NCBI GenBank assembly: GCA_947501445.1
Contig: CANMVS010000009.1
Span: forward strand, 1 to 64,000
Length of the DNA stretch: 64,000 bases
Source of the DNA: an uncultured Rhizobiaceae group bacterium
GTDB taxonomy: Bacteria > Pseudomonadota > Alphaproteobacteria > Rhizobiales > Rhizobiaceae
Direction of reading: 5' to 3'
The notes below the pieces were generated by a model. The model made no database searches and was not told the origin of the DNA. It worked only from the letters and a program-made list of their open reading frames with translations. The position numbers and the translations under genes are program-made. Of this stretch, positions 49,777 through 60,144 are shown piece after piece. Each line of letters starts with the position of its first letter. Positions within the stretch are counted from its first letter, which is position 1.

Positions 49777-50745
49777 ATGAATGACATTGCTGCACTGATC
49801 CTGCCACTCTTTGGCCTTATATTTCTCGGCTACATCGCGGCACGCATAAAAAGGCAGCCCGAAAGTGCATTGGGCTGGCTTAATATATTTGTCATTTATG
49901 TTGCGCTACCGGCACTTTTCTTCAAATTGGTTTCAAGAACACCGATTGAACAATTGGCGAGAATTGATTTCATCATAGCCAGTCTGCTGTCGACCTACGT
50001 AATATTTTCTGTCGTATTTACGCTTGCAATCATATTGCGCAGGGCAACCATAGCTGACAGCACCATACAGGGGCTCTCGGCTGCCTATGGCAATATCGGT
50101 TATATGGGACCAGGGTTGGCATTATTGGCTTTTGGTGAAGCTGCGGCCATACCAGTGGCGCTGATCGTATGTTTTGAAAATGCCATGCACTTTTTCATCG
50201 CACCATTGCTGATGGCTGTCGCTGGCGGTCAGAAAATGAGATTTCATTCCCAGATCCTGCTGATATTGCGCAGGGTCCTGTTGCATCCTTTCATCATGGC
50301 AACACTGGCTGGCATATTTGTCGCGGGTTTTGATGTGCCTGTGAATGCGGCTCTTGGGCGCCTGATTGACTATCTTGCGCAGGCTGCTGCGCCTTGCGCA
50401 TTATTTGCAATGGGGGTGACGCTGGCAATGCGGCCGCTGAACAGGGTACCCCCGGAATTGACCTATATCATTCCTGCGAAACTGATCCTGCATCCCCTGA
50501 TCATGTATTTTGCCATGGGGCTGGTTGGTGATTTTGACCCCATATGGATATATTCGGCTGTGCTGTTGGCGTCATTGCCTACGGCCACCAACGTATACGT
50601 GATAGCTCAGCAATATGGTGTGTGGATCGAACGGGCATCGACAGTTGTACTGGTAACCACAGGCCTGTCCGTGTTCACCGTCAGTGCGCTTTTATACGCA
50701 ATAACAACAGGATTGTTGCCCGCAGACATCTATGTGGGGCGTTGA
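49777..50745 (+). CDS. AEC (auxin efflux carrier) family transporter
   Basis: LILPLFGLIFLGYIAARIKRQPESALGWLNIFVIYVALPALFFKLV. Confidence 0.9.
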   Translation: MNDIAALILPLFGLIFLGYIAARIKRQPESALGWLNIFVIYVALPALFFKLVSRTPIEQLARIDFIIASLLSTYVIFSVVFTLAIILRRATIADSTIQGLSAAYGNIGYMGPGLALLAFGEAAAIPVALIVCFENAMHFFIAPLLMAVAGGQKMRFHSQILLILRRVLLHPFIMATLAGIFVAGFDVPVNAALGRLIDYLAQAAAPCALFAMGVTLAMRPLNRVPPELTYIIPAKLILHPLIMYFAMGLVGDFDPIWIYSAVLLASLPTATNVYVIAQQYGVWIERASTVVLVTTGLSVFTVSALLYAITTGLLPADIYVGR

Positions 50746-51926
50746 TTCCGCCGCAAAGCCTGAATGCCTGTGCCCGGTTTCATTCCTTCACGCATGGCAA
50801 AGTTGCGCAATGGTCCCATGCCTGAGAGGACAGCCAGACCGGCCGAACGGGCCAGTTGGACCGGCAGAAAATTGCTGAGCAATGTACGATTGAGAAGATC
50901 AACACTGGCTGTACGGGAAATGACATCGCTTCGCCGCGCTCTATTGTAGGCTGAAACCGCCTGCCGCACATGGTCAAGTCCGCTCAGCCGTGCAAGTTCA
51001 TTGGTTAAATCAACGACATCGCGCAGGCCAAGGTTGAGCCCCTGGGCACCAATGGGTGGGAAAACATGGCCGGCTTCACCCACCAGGACCATACGGCCTT
51101 CACCAAATGATCGCGCAATCATGCCGCTAAAGGGAAAGGATTGAACGCTGCCTTCAATTTGTACTTTCCCAAGCAGTGAATGCATCTTTGTTTCGACAGC
51201 AATGGACAATTCGTCAACCGATGCAGTAAGCATTGTTTCAGCTTCATTCGGGCTCAGCGCCCAAACCAGACTGGATCGCTTACCGGGCAGGGGAACCTGC
51301 GTGAAAGGGCCCGATTCTGTGTGAAACTCGTTTGATGTATCTGAATGATCATGGGTGTGAGAAAAATTCAATACGATGGCTGTCTGCGGATAACGCCAGT
51401 CTTTTGTTCTTATGTTTGCCGCTTCTCGCACCTTTGAGTTTCTGCCGTCTGCACCGACGACCAGAGAAGCCGACAACGCACGTCCGTCATCCAGCAATAA
51501 TTTGGCTTCATTCTCCGTATCAATCACCGAGCAGACGGATTGCTCAATATGCATAATGCCACTTGCTGCCGATGCGGATGAATTGAGCGCATCCAACAAT
51601 GGCGCATTCGGGATATTATATCCGAACGCATCCAGATCCAGTTCTCTTGAATGAAAGGTAACTGTGGGGGCTCGCACCAGTCTGGATGTGCCATCTATGA
51701 TCCGCATGTGGCGCAATGGTGCTGCACTGGCTGCCACCTGGCTCCATACTCCCAGCATTTCCAGTAAATCTATCGACGGCAACATTAATGCGGTCGTCCG
51801 GCCATCTTTGTGTTTCGGCCTGGGGCTGATCAAAGCGATTTTATATCCGCTTTGCGCAGCAGACAAAGCGGCAGCAACACCTGCAAGGCCGCCACCAACA
51901 ACTGCAATGTCAAAATTTTCAGCCAT
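50730..51926 (-). CDS. UbiH/UbiF-family FAD-dependent monooxygenase
   Basis: FDIAVVGGGLAGVAAALSAAQSGYKIALISP; LVGEAGHVFPPIGAQGLNLGLRDVVDL. Confidence 0.9.
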   Translation of the reverse strand: MAENFDIAVVGGGLAGVAAALSAAQSGYKIALISPRPKHKDGRTTALMLPSIDLLEMLGVWSQVAASAAPLRHMRIIDGTSRLVRAPTVTFHSRELDLDAFGYNIPNAPLLDALNSSASAASGIMHIEQSVCSVIDTENEAKLLLDDGRALSASLVVGADGRNSKVREAANIRTKDWRYPQTAIVLNFSHTHDHSDTSNEFHTESGPFTQVPLPGKRSSLVWALSPNEAETMLTASVDELSIAVETKMHSLLGKVQIEGSVQSFPFSGMIARSFGEGRMVLVGEAGHVFPPIGAQGLNLGLRDVVDLTNELARLSGLDHVRQAVSAYNRARRSDVISRTASVDLLNRTLLSNFLPVQLARSAGLAVLSGMGPLRNFAMREGMKPGTGIQALRRNQRPT

Positions 51927-52172
51927 AATGCCCGAACCCGTGATCGATGGATTTGCTGTTACAATTTCTGAAATTGACCAATACAATGCTTTGCCGGAAG
52001 ATGACACCACTGAATTCAGACCAAGTGCCGCAGCCCACAAAACAGGCATTTTCGTCCATTATTTGTGCAACGCAGTATAAGATGTGGACGAGGTACAGAC
52101 TGTCTTGAAGGCGGGGATGACAGTGCTGATCAGGCCTGCAATTATGTGTCAAAAATTTGAAGCTCTTTATTC

Positions 52173-53825
52173 TTGCACGATCTTTCTGGTTCGTACCATC
52201 TGCGCCTAGGATCAAAACTGAAGGATCCGCTTTATGCGGGGGAGGAAATTTTGACAAATCTGGAAACAGGGCAAGACCATTGTCTGCTGGAAGTGCGCGG
52301 CATCACCAAAGTATTTGGAGAGTTGCGTGCCAATGATGCAATCGATCTTGAAATCAATTCAAGTGAAATTCATGCATTACTCGGTGAAAATGGGGCCGGA
52401 AAATCGACCCTTGTGAAAATGCTGTTCGGTTCGTTGGAACCCACCTCCGGGCAGATACTGTGGAAAGGCAATCCTGTTACTATCGCCAGTCCCGGACAGG
52501 CACGGGCGCTCGGCATCGGGATGGTGTTTCAGCACTTTTCACTTTTTGAAGCGCTCACAGTTGCTGAGAACATCGCATTGTCGATGGATCAAAATGTCAG
52601 TATCGAGGGTATCGCCGAGCAGGCTGCAGTCCTGTCGCGCGAATATGGGTTGCCGCTTGATCCACATGCTCATGTGGCGGATTTGTCGGTTGGTGAGCGC
52701 CAGCGCATCGAGATTGTTCGCACCTTGCTGCAGAACCCGGAACTCATCATTCTGGATGAACCAACTTCGGTATTAACACCGCAGGAAGCAGACAAACTGT
52801 TTGAGACCCTGGAAAAGATTCGTGCCGAAGGCCGCTCCGTCCTTTATATCAGCCACCGCCTTGAAGAAGTTCAGCGGATTTGTGACAGGGCTACAGTTCT
52901 GCGTCATGGCAAGTTGACCGGTGCCTGCGACCCGCGTGCCGAAACGCCCGCTTCACTCGCACGTATGATGGTTGGCTCCGATGTTAAATCGGTATCCAAC
53001 AAGGGCGGCAAGATATCAGACAATATTCTGATTGAAGCGAATAAACTCAGTGCACCGGCAAGAACACCTTTTGCCGTGGAACTCAAAGATATTGATTTGA
53101 CCGTTCGTGCCGGAGAGATAATCGGCATAGCCGGTGTTGCCGGAAATGGTCAAAGTGAACTGTTTGACGTCCTTTCCGGTGAAGAAACGGTTGCCAGCGC
53201 CGATGACGTACGGATCTGCGGAAGTTCTGTCGGTCGCCTGGGTATATCGGCCAGACGACTATTGGGGGCAGGTTTTGTTCCTGAAGAACGTCACGGCCAT
53301 GCCGCGGTATCTTCCATGTCCCTGTCACAGAACATGGTTTTGGCACGGCATCGCTCGGACGCGGATACCTTCCTCACTGGCGGCCCATTGAAAATCATTC
53401 GCTACGCGGCGGTAAGGGAAGCATCTGAACGCATTATCAAGGAAATGGATGTGCGTATGTCAGGCGTTGATCCCGAAGCGGAATCACTGTCGGGCGGTAA
53501 TCTGCAGAAATACATCGTTGGACGGGAGCTGGATCGCCAACCATCCGTTCTGATCGTCAATCAGCCCACCTGGGGTGTTGATGCCGGCGCCGCAAGTCGT
53601 ATCAGACAGGCATTGATTGATCTGGCTGAATCAGGTTCAGCGGTAGTCGTCATAAGTCAGGATCTGGATGAAATCTTCGAGGTTGCCACGAGTATCGCGG
53701 TCATCAACGAAGGAACATTGTCAGCCGTAGAGCCAGCATCACAGATGACCCTTGAGAGAATAGGGCTCCTGATGGGTGGAATACACGGAGAGGATACGGA
53801 TATGGAGGCTTCCCATGCGCATTGA
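52173..53825 (+). CDS. ABC transporter dual ATPase, nucleoside/simple-sugar (BMP) type; true start probably ~52250
   Basis: LLGENGAGKSTLVKMLFG; LSVGERQRIEIVRTLLQNP; SLSGGNLQKYIVGRELDRQP. Confidence 0.93.
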   Translation: MHDLSGSYHLRLGSKLKDPLYAGEEILTNLETGQDHCLLEVRGITKVFGELRANDAIDLEINSSEIHALLGENGAGKSTLVKMLFGSLEPTSGQILWKGNPVTIASPGQARALGIGMVFQHFSLFEALTVAENIALSMDQNVSIEGIAEQAAVLSREYGLPLDPHAHVADLSVGERQRIEIVRTLLQNPELIILDEPTSVLTPQEADKLFETLEKIRAEGRSVLYISHRLEEVQRICDRATVLRHGKLTGACDPRAETPASLARMMVGSDVKSVSNKGGKISDNILIEANKLSAPARTPFAVELKDIDLTVRAGEIIGIAGVAGNGQSELFDVLSGEETVASADDVRICGSSVGRLGISARRLLGAGFVPEERHGHAAVSSMSLSQNMVLARHRSDADTFLTGGPLKIIRYAAVREASERIIKEMDVRMSGVDPEAESLSGGNLQKYIVGRELDRQPSVLIVNQPTWGVDAGAASRIRQALIDLAESGSAVVVISQDLDEIFEVATSIAVINEGTLSAVEPASQMTLERIGLLMGGIHGEDTDMEASHAH

Positions 53826-54909
53826 GCTCGAACGTCGGCCATCGCATTCGGCGCTGTTTTCAATACTCTCGCCGTTTATCGCGCTTGGCCTTACCATTAT
53901 CGCCGGTATAATTTTGTTCACCATCATGGACAAAAACCCCATTGATGCACTCTATAGTTTTTTCATCGAGCCATTGACCGAGGTCTGGTCTTTACATGAA
54001 TTGGCCATCAAAGCCTCACCGTTGATCCTCATCGCTGTTGGCTTATCTGTTTGCTTTCGTTCCAATAACTGGAATATCGGAGCCGAAGGCCAATTCATCA
54101 TGGGAGGTGTTGCCGGCTCTGCCATTCCAATTTTGTTTCATGAATGGAATTCCTTTCTGGTCCTTCCGATGATGCTCATTATGGGAATGATTGGCGGCGC
54201 TCTTTATGCATCAATACCCGCATTGTTGAAGACCCGTTTTAATACCAACGAAATCCTGTCCAGCCTGATGTTGGTCTATGTGGCACAATTGGCGCTGGAC
54301 TGGATTGTCCGGGGCCCGTGGCGCAACCCGGAGGGATATAATTTCCCCGAAAGCCGTTCATTCGAGCTTCAGGCGGTTCTGCCTGAGCTGCTGCCCGCAT
54401 CCGGGCGTGCCAACTTTGGCATTGTATTTGCCATTCTTGCCACAATTGTCGCCTGGTTCATGATGCGCCACATGCTCAAGGGCTTTGAGGTGTCGGTGCT
54501 GGGGCAATCTGCGAGAGCAGGGCGTTTCGCCGGATTTTCAGCCAATAAAATGGTGTTTTTTGCCTTTATATTTTCTGGTGCACTCGCTGGCCTGGCAGGC
54601 ATCTCGGAGGTCTCCGGATCCATAGGTCGCCTGCAGCCCGTCATTTCACCCGGATACGGATTTACTGCGATTATTGTCGCCTTTCTCGGTCGTCTCAATC
54701 CGTTGGGCATTTTTGCCGCGGGTATCATTTTGGCCCTGACCTATCTGGGGGGCGAGGCTGCTCAGATATCTATTGGACTGCCGGACAAGATTGCGCGGGT
54801 ATTCCAGGGTTTCCTGCTGTTTTTTGTATTGGCCTGCGACACGCTCATCCACTACCGGGTGCGTTTCAAATTCACTGACAGAACGTCATCAAGTGTGGAG
54901 GGCGCGTAA
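53815..54909 (+). CDS. ABC transporter permease (BMP/nucleoside type)
   Basis: ASPLILIAVGLSVCFRSNNWNIGAEGQFIMGG. Confidence 0.92.
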   Translation: MRIELERRPSHSALFSILSPFIALGLTIIAGIILFTIMDKNPIDALYSFFIEPLTEVWSLHELAIKASPLILIAVGLSVCFRSNNWNIGAEGQFIMGGVAGSAIPILFHEWNSFLVLPMMLIMGMIGGALYASIPALLKTRFNTNEILSSLMLVYVAQLALDWIVRGPWRNPEGYNFPESRSFELQAVLPELLPASGRANFGIVFAILATIVAWFMMRHMLKGFEVSVLGQSARAGRFAGFSANKMVFFAFIFSGALAGLAGISEVSGSIGRLQPVISPGYGFTAIIVAFLGRLNPLGIFAAGIILALTYLGGEAAQISIGLPDKIARVFQGFLLFFVLACDTLIHYRVRFKFTDRTSSSVEGA

Positions 54910-55848
54910 ATGTCGTTTCCTGAAATCATAGTACTCGTTACCGCAATTCTGCTGACAATTACAACGGCCGCCACGCCGCTGCTGCTGGCCGCGATTGGCG
55001 AACTTGTTGTGGAGCGTTCGGGTGTTCTCAATCTGGGTGTTGAAGGGATGATCGTAATCGGTGCGGTCGTGGCATTTGTCATGGCTCAGATCACCGGCAA
55101 CGCCTACCTGGGTGCGTTATTCGGCATGGCGGCAGGCTGCATCTTCTCTCTGCTGTTCGGATTCCTGACCCTCACGCTGGTCGCCAATCAGGTGGCAACG
55201 GGCCTGGCCCTTACAATACTTGGTCTTGGAATATCAAGCATGATTGGCGAAAACTACGTTGGCCAGGCCGGTGCAAAACTTGAACCGATTGCCATACCAC
55301 TGCTATCGTCCATTCCGCTTATCGGTCCATTGTTATTTGATCAAAATATACTGTTCTACCTGTCAATCTTTGCTGTTTTCGGTGTCAGCTGGTTTTTGTT
55401 TAAAACACGTCTTGGCCTGCAATTGCGTGCAATTGGCGATAGTCACGGCTCTGCCCACGCGCTGGGCATCTCGGTGATCAAGACCCGCTATCTGGCTGTG
55501 ATGTTTGGTGGTGCCTGTGCGGGGCTTGCCGGTGCACAATTGTCGCTGGTCTACACACCGCAGTGGATTGAAAATATGTCGGCCGGTCGTGGCTGGATTG
55601 CACTGGCATTGGTTGTCTTTGCCAGCTGGCGTCCACTGCGTGTACTGGCTGGCGCATATCTGTTTGGTGCTGTAACGATTGGACAGTTGCATGCGCAGGC
55701 ACTCGGGTTCGGAATCCCATCCCAATTGCTGTCCGCACTACCCTATCTGGCAACCATTGTTGTGCTTGTGATCATTTCACGCAACAAACGGTTGACGCTG
55801 ATGAATACACCGGCTTCACTTGGCCAATCCTTCGTCCCAGATCGCTAA
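54910..55848 (+). CDS. ABC transporter permease (BMP/nucleoside type)
   Basis: AATPLLLAAIGELVVERSGVLNLGVEGMIVIGA. Confidence 0.93.
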   Translation: MSFPEIIVLVTAILLTITTAATPLLLAAIGELVVERSGVLNLGVEGMIVIGAVVAFVMAQITGNAYLGALFGMAAGCIFSLLFGFLTLTLVANQVATGLALTILGLGISSMIGENYVGQAGAKLEPIAIPLLSSIPLIGPLLFDQNILFYLSIFAVFGVSWFLFKTRLGLQLRAIGDSHGSAHALGISVIKTRYLAVMFGGACAGLAGAQLSLVYTPQWIENMSAGRGWIALALVVFASWRPLRVLAGAYLFGAVTIGQLHAQALGFGIPSQLLSALPYLATIVVLVIISRNKRLTLMNTPASLGQSFVPDR

Positions 55849-55884
55849 AAAATACTGATCATAAAAAACTAGAGGTGAACCACG

Positions 55885-56949
55885 ATGAAAAAAATACTCC
55901 TAGCACTATCAACCGCTGCTGTTATCAGTCTGGCAGCATCAGCCGCTCAGGCTGCAACCAAGGTTTGTTTTGTCTATATTGGCTCCAAAACCGATGGCGG
56001 CTGGACCCAGGCACATGATATCGGACGCCAGGAACTGCAGAATCATTTCGGCGACAAGGTTGAGACTGTATTTCTTGAAAATGTTGCTGAAGGCCCCGAT
56101 TCCGAGCGGGCAATCGAGCGTTTTGCGCGCTCTGGCTGCGAATTGATTTTCACGACGTCCTTTGGCTATATGGATCCAACCTTGAAGGTTGCCAAGAAAT
56201 TTCCAAAAGTGAAATTTGAACATGCGACCGGCTACAAGACAGCTGACAATGTCACCAGCTATAATTCCCGGTTTTATGAGGGCCGCTATATTCAGGGTCA
56301 GATTGCCGGTGCTGTTTCCGAAAAAGGTGTTGCCGGATATATAGCATCATTTCCAATTCCTGAGGTTGTTCAGGGCATCAACGCCTTCCTTTTGGGTGCG
56401 CAGTCGGTCAATCCGGATTTCGAAATCAAGGTTGTCTGGGTCAATACATGGTTTGATGCCGGCAAGGAAGCTGATGCAGCCAAAGCCCTGATTGATCAGG
56501 GTGTCGATGTTCTCACACAGCATACCGATTCGACCGGTCCCATGCAGGTGGCCTCTGAACGCGGGGTCAAGGCATTTGGTCAGGCGTCAGATATGATCGC
56601 AGCCGGGCCTGACACTCAGTTGACCGCGATTGTCGACACCTGGGGAGCCTATTACATCAAGCGTGTGCAGGCACTCATGGACGGAACATGGGAATCACAG
56701 TCCACATGGGACGGACTTGTGGACGGCATCCTTACCATGGCGCCCTACACAAATATGCCTGATGATGTGAAGCAGGCGGCAATGGAAACCGAGGCCAAAA
56801 TTACCAATGGCGAACTGAAGCCTTTCACCGGTCCTGTTACCAAACAAGATGGTAGCGAATGGCTGAAAGCAGGCGAGAGCGCCGATGACGGCACGCTGCT
56901 TGGTATGAATTTTTACATCAAAGGTGTTGATGACAAATTGCCTAACTAA
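55885..56949 (+). CDS. BMP family ABC transporter substrate-binding protein
   Basis: Signal peptide; KVCFVYIGSKTDGGWTQAHDIGRQ; IFTTSFGYMDPTLKVAKKFPKVKFEHATG. Confidence 0.94.
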   Translation: MKKILLALSTAAVISLAASAAQAATKVCFVYIGSKTDGGWTQAHDIGRQELQNHFGDKVETVFLENVAEGPDSERAIERFARSGCELIFTTSFGYMDPTLKVAKKFPKVKFEHATGYKTADNVTSYNSRFYEGRYIQGQIAGAVSEKGVAGYIASFPIPEVVQGINAFLLGAQSVNPDFEIKVVWVNTWFDAGKEADAAKALIDQGVDVLTQHTDSTGPMQVASERGVKAFGQASDMIAAGPDTQLTAIVDTWGAYYIKRVQALMDGTWESQSTWDGLVDGILTMAPYTNMPDDVKQAAMETEAKITNGELKPFTGPVTKQDGSEWLKAGESADDGTLLGMNFYIKGVDDKLPN

Positions 56950-56950
56950 G

Positions 56951-57040
56951 CCGTTTCACGTTTCGTCAGAAACGGGACAACGGTGTTGGCCTTTGTTTTG
57001 GTTGATGCATTCAGGTTTTGTCGATTCCGTCAAAACCTGA
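56951..57040 (-). repeat. Dispersed two-hairpin repeat, copy C (inverted relative to A/B)
   Basis: Reverse complement CAGGTTTTGACGGAATCGACAAAACCTGAATGCATCAACC...CCGTTTCTGACGAAACGTGAAACGG. Confidence 0.87.
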
Positions 57041-57072
57041 ATTGCTCTAACAAGGCAGCTGCATACGCAATG

Positions 57073-57099
57073 AAAAGGCGCTTCAACAGCGCCTTTTTT
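57073..57099 (+). terminator. Rho-independent terminator AAAAGGCGCT-tcaac-AGCGCCTTTTTT
   Basis: 10-bp stem followed by T run, downstream of BMP operon. Confidence 0.88.
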
Positions 57100-57126
57100 G
57101 TTGAGCGGTCTTTGAGGTCCCGTAAA

Positions 57127-58680
57127 TCAGGGTTCGAATTGGGTAAGTTCGGGAAGTTTCAGGCGTTGGATCTTGCCTGAGGGACCTTTAGGCAATTCAC
57201 CCAGCATGAAAATCCGGTCAGGACTTTTGAATGTACCAAGTTTTTTGCCACACAATGCAATCAGTTCATCCTCGGTAACCTGGCTGCCCGCACGCAATCG
57301 AACGGCCGCCTCGACCTTTTGCCCGTAGCGCGGGCACGGGCGCGCAAACGCTGCAGCCTCAACTACATCACCATGTGCATAGAGTGCTTCGTCAACCTCA
57401 CGCGGGGCAATGTTTTCACCACCCTTGATGATCAATTCCTTCAATCTGCCGGTTACAAAGACGTAGCCGTCCGCATCCATATGACCCAGATCACCACTGC
57501 GTAACCAGCCACCCTTGGTGAAGGCGGCAGCGGTTGCATTACTGTCGTCAAGATATCCGATCATGGTATTTGGTCCCCGTATTGCCAGTTCACCAGAGAC
57601 GCCGGGATCCACAGGATCCAGAGACTCACTCAAAATGGCCACCTCATTGCCGAAGGCTATGCCCGGTGATCCGATTTTGCGCTTTGCCGGTGGCAGCGGA
57701 TTGGATAGTATTTGAGCAGCGGTTTCCGTCAAACCCATCGTTTCGATGATCGGTATGGCAAAACGTTTTTCAAACGATTCCTGAATGTCCGGAGCCAGAG
57801 CCGAGGATGCAGAGCGACCAAACCGCAGGATTTGACTGATCGATTTATCCGGACCCAAATCCGAGTGAAGAAGATGTGAAATGATCGTCGGAACAACCGA
57901 AAACCAGGTGACGCGATAGCGCTGACACTGGTTCCAGAAATTACGGTTGGAAAACCGGTCACAGACAACAACCGAGCCCCCTGACAACAGCGGCGCCATC
58001 AGCGTCACGCACAGCCCGTTGATATGAAAAAAAGGCAGGACACACAGGGCGCGATCACGTGAAGTGAGTGCGTGGGCGAAACAGCTGGTCCAGCCACCAG
58101 CAAGCAGGCTGGCATTTGAGTGGACAACGCCCTTTGGACGGCCCGTCGTACCCGAGGTATACATTAACAATGCATGATCCGATGCCGAGACCTGAGCAGG
58201 TTCAATCGTCTTACCAGGGGCCGGCCATTGGATGGTTTCAGCCACCGTGACAATACTTATTTCGCAAGGGTGTTCATTCAGTGCAGAGCGAAACAGGCCA
58301 AGCTGATCATTGCCAACCAGTGCCACTTTGGATTTGCTGTGTGATACCGCATAACCAAGAGCCTCCGGACCAGCAACGAGGTTCAGTGGTGTCGCACGAA
58401 AACCACCGTAAAGAACTCCAAACAGGCAGATGATGGCCTGGCGGCTGTTGGGCAGGCAAAGGGCGACACTCTCACCTGGTTTTGTACCAAGCCCCGCCAG
58501 TTGACCTGCGACAAAGCGAGCCTGTGCATGCAGATCACGCCATGTAAGCGCAGAGTTGTCCGTGGGGAACAAATGGCTGATACGGTCGGGCGTTTTCAAC
58601 GCACGCAACTCCAACCAGTCACGAACCGTGCCTTCTGGTGGTGATGTGGGGTTTAAGGTCACCTTGCACACGCGTCCCAA
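57127..58680 (-). CDS. AMP-dependent acyl-CoA synthetase/ligase (candidate sulfoacetate-CoA ligase, SauT-like)
   Basis: LMYTSGTTGRPKGVVHSN; GWLRSGDLGHMDADGYVFVTGRLKELIIKGGENIAPREVDEAL; overlaps upstream ALDH gene. Confidence 0.88.
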   Translation of the reverse strand: MGRVCKVTLNPTSPPEGTVRDWLELRALKTPDRISHLFPTDNSALTWRDLHAQARFVAGQLAGLGTKPGESVALCLPNSRQAIICLFGVLYGGFRATPLNLVAGPEALGYAVSHSKSKVALVGNDQLGLFRSALNEHPCEISIVTVAETIQWPAPGKTIEPAQVSASDHALLMYTSGTTGRPKGVVHSNASLLAGGWTSCFAHALTSRDRALCVLPFFHINGLCVTLMAPLLSGGSVVVCDRFSNRNFWNQCQRYRVTWFSVVPTIISHLLHSDLGPDKSISQILRFGRSASSALAPDIQESFEKRFAIPIIETMGLTETAAQILSNPLPPAKRKIGSPGIAFGNEVAILSESLDPVDPGVSGELAIRGPNTMIGYLDDSNATAAAFTKGGWLRSGDLGHMDADGYVFVTGRLKELIIKGGENIAPREVDEALYAHGDVVEAAAFARPCPRYGQKVEAAVRLRAGSQVTEDELIALCGKKLGTFKSPDRIFMLGELPKGPSGKIQRLKLPELTQFEP

Positions 58681-60068
58681 TAGTCACTGAAAATATCTTC
58701 CACGGTAGGTTCGTCGGCTTTGATTTCCGCCACGACTTTTGTGGTATTCATGAAGTGTTTCCAATGAAGGTTTTCATCGATCGAATTTCCGCCCCAACTG
58801 CCGCAACCCATCGACAGCGAGAATGGCAATCCATTATTGAATGCGCCACCAGTGGCGAAACAGTGTGCCTGATTGACGATCACACGGCACACAGGCAATT
58901 CCAGACCGGCCCTTATGGCGCGTTGCGGCTCACCGGTATGAATTCCGACAGAATGTCCGGCCCCCTGATACTCAAGAATCTGTGTGGCGATTTTTTTGGC
59001 GTGAGAAAAATCATCGGCCCGGTAGAGCGCTGCAACAAGTGACAGTTTTTCGCCTGATAGCGGATGATCTTTGCCAATGCCCTGTGTCGGCACGGCGATG
59101 AAACGTGTGGTGCTGTCCGTCACTGCCTGCAATTCAAGCGCATCAATCAGAACACCAATATCGCGGGCGAGGACATGCCTGTTCAGTTTACCGTCAGGCC
59201 AAAGCCTGGCAACAACGTCGGTTTCATATTGCTCTGGCAAACGGGTGCCACCGGCTTTGGCCAGTGCCTGCGTAAAGGCATCGTAAACAGCGTCAGCAAC
59301 AATGATTGCATTTTCAGACGAACAGGATGTCGCGTTGTCGAATGTTTTTGAAGCAGTTATTTTTGATGCGGCCTGATCAAGGTCGCAGGTTTCGTCGACA
59401 ATCACGGCTACATTGCCGGCGCCGACACCGATTGCCGGCGTGCCAGATGAATAGGCGCGCCTAACATTGTCCTGCGAACCCGTGACGATGACCAGATCCG
59501 ACAATTCCAGCATCCGTTGTGTCCGGGCCTTTGTTCCGGGCGGTGGAATCATCTGCACCAAATCATGGTTCAATCCGATTTTGTCAAATTCCGTGTGAAT
59601 GTAGTGCAATAGTCGGCTGCAGGCTTCGATTCCCTTGGGCGATGGTGACAATACAATCGCATTGCCACATTTTAGTGCATTGATAATGTTGTTGGCTGGC
59701 GTTGCCACCGGGTTTGTTGATGGCACAACTGCGCCAACGACACCAATCGGCCTGGCTATTTCTGTAATGCCTGTATCTGCATCTTCGCGGATGATACCGC
59801 AGGTCCTTGCCGTCGCAAGATCACGCATCAGCCCCAGCGTTTTACGGTGATTTTTGGTAATCTTGTCCGACACATTGCCAAGACCGGTTGTCTCGACGGC
59901 TAATTGTGCCAGTTCCCTGTTATGCTCAGGTTCCATCAGCGCCCATGCTGCTGCCTGTGCCGCATGATCATAGCGTGCCTGATCAGCATCTTTGGCAAAA
60001 TCTGCCTGCGCTATACGCGCGCGAGCCATCAAATTGTCGACGACGGCGGTTTCGTTTTGATCAGACAT
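58659..60068 (-). CDS. CoA-acylating aldehyde dehydrogenase (candidate sulfoacetaldehyde dehydrogenase, SauS-like)
   Basis: ARPIGVVGAVVPSTNPVATPANNIINALKCGNAIVLSPSPKG; FDNATSCSSENAIIV; SMGCGSWGGNSIDENLHWKHFMNTT. Confidence 0.85.
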   Translation of the reverse strand: MSDQNETAVVDNLMARARIAQADFAKDADQARYDHAAQAAAWALMEPEHNRELAQLAVETTGLGNVSDKITKNHRKTLGLMRDLATARTCGIIREDADTGITEIARPIGVVGAVVPSTNPVATPANNIINALKCGNAIVLSPSPKGIEACSRLLHYIHTEFDKIGLNHDLVQMIPPPGTKARTQRMLELSDLVIVTGSQDNVRRAYSSGTPAIGVGAGNVAVIVDETCDLDQAASKITASKTFDNATSCSSENAIIVADAVYDAFTQALAKAGGTRLPEQYETDVVARLWPDGKLNRHVLARDIGVLIDALELQAVTDSTTRFIAVPTQGIGKDHPLSGEKLSLVAALYRADDFSHAKKIATQILEYQGAGHSVGIHTGEPQRAIRAGLELPVCRVIVNQAHCFATGGAFNNGLPFSLSMGCGSWGGNSIDENLHWKHFMNTTKVVAEIKADEPTVEDIFSDYWDACAR

Positions 60069-60116
60069 TGCGTTTTCCTGAGTTGGATTTGTACCCGGCG
60101 TACTATCCGGCAATGA

Positions 60117-60139
60117 ACGCGGGGCAGTGTGCCCCGCGT
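60117..60139 (-). other. Strong intra-operon stem-loop ACGCGGGGCA/TGCCCCGCGT between tctC and ALDH genes
   Basis: 10-bp perfect GC-rich stem with 3-nt loop, no T tract. Confidence 0.75.
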
Positions 60140-60144
60140 CGCTG

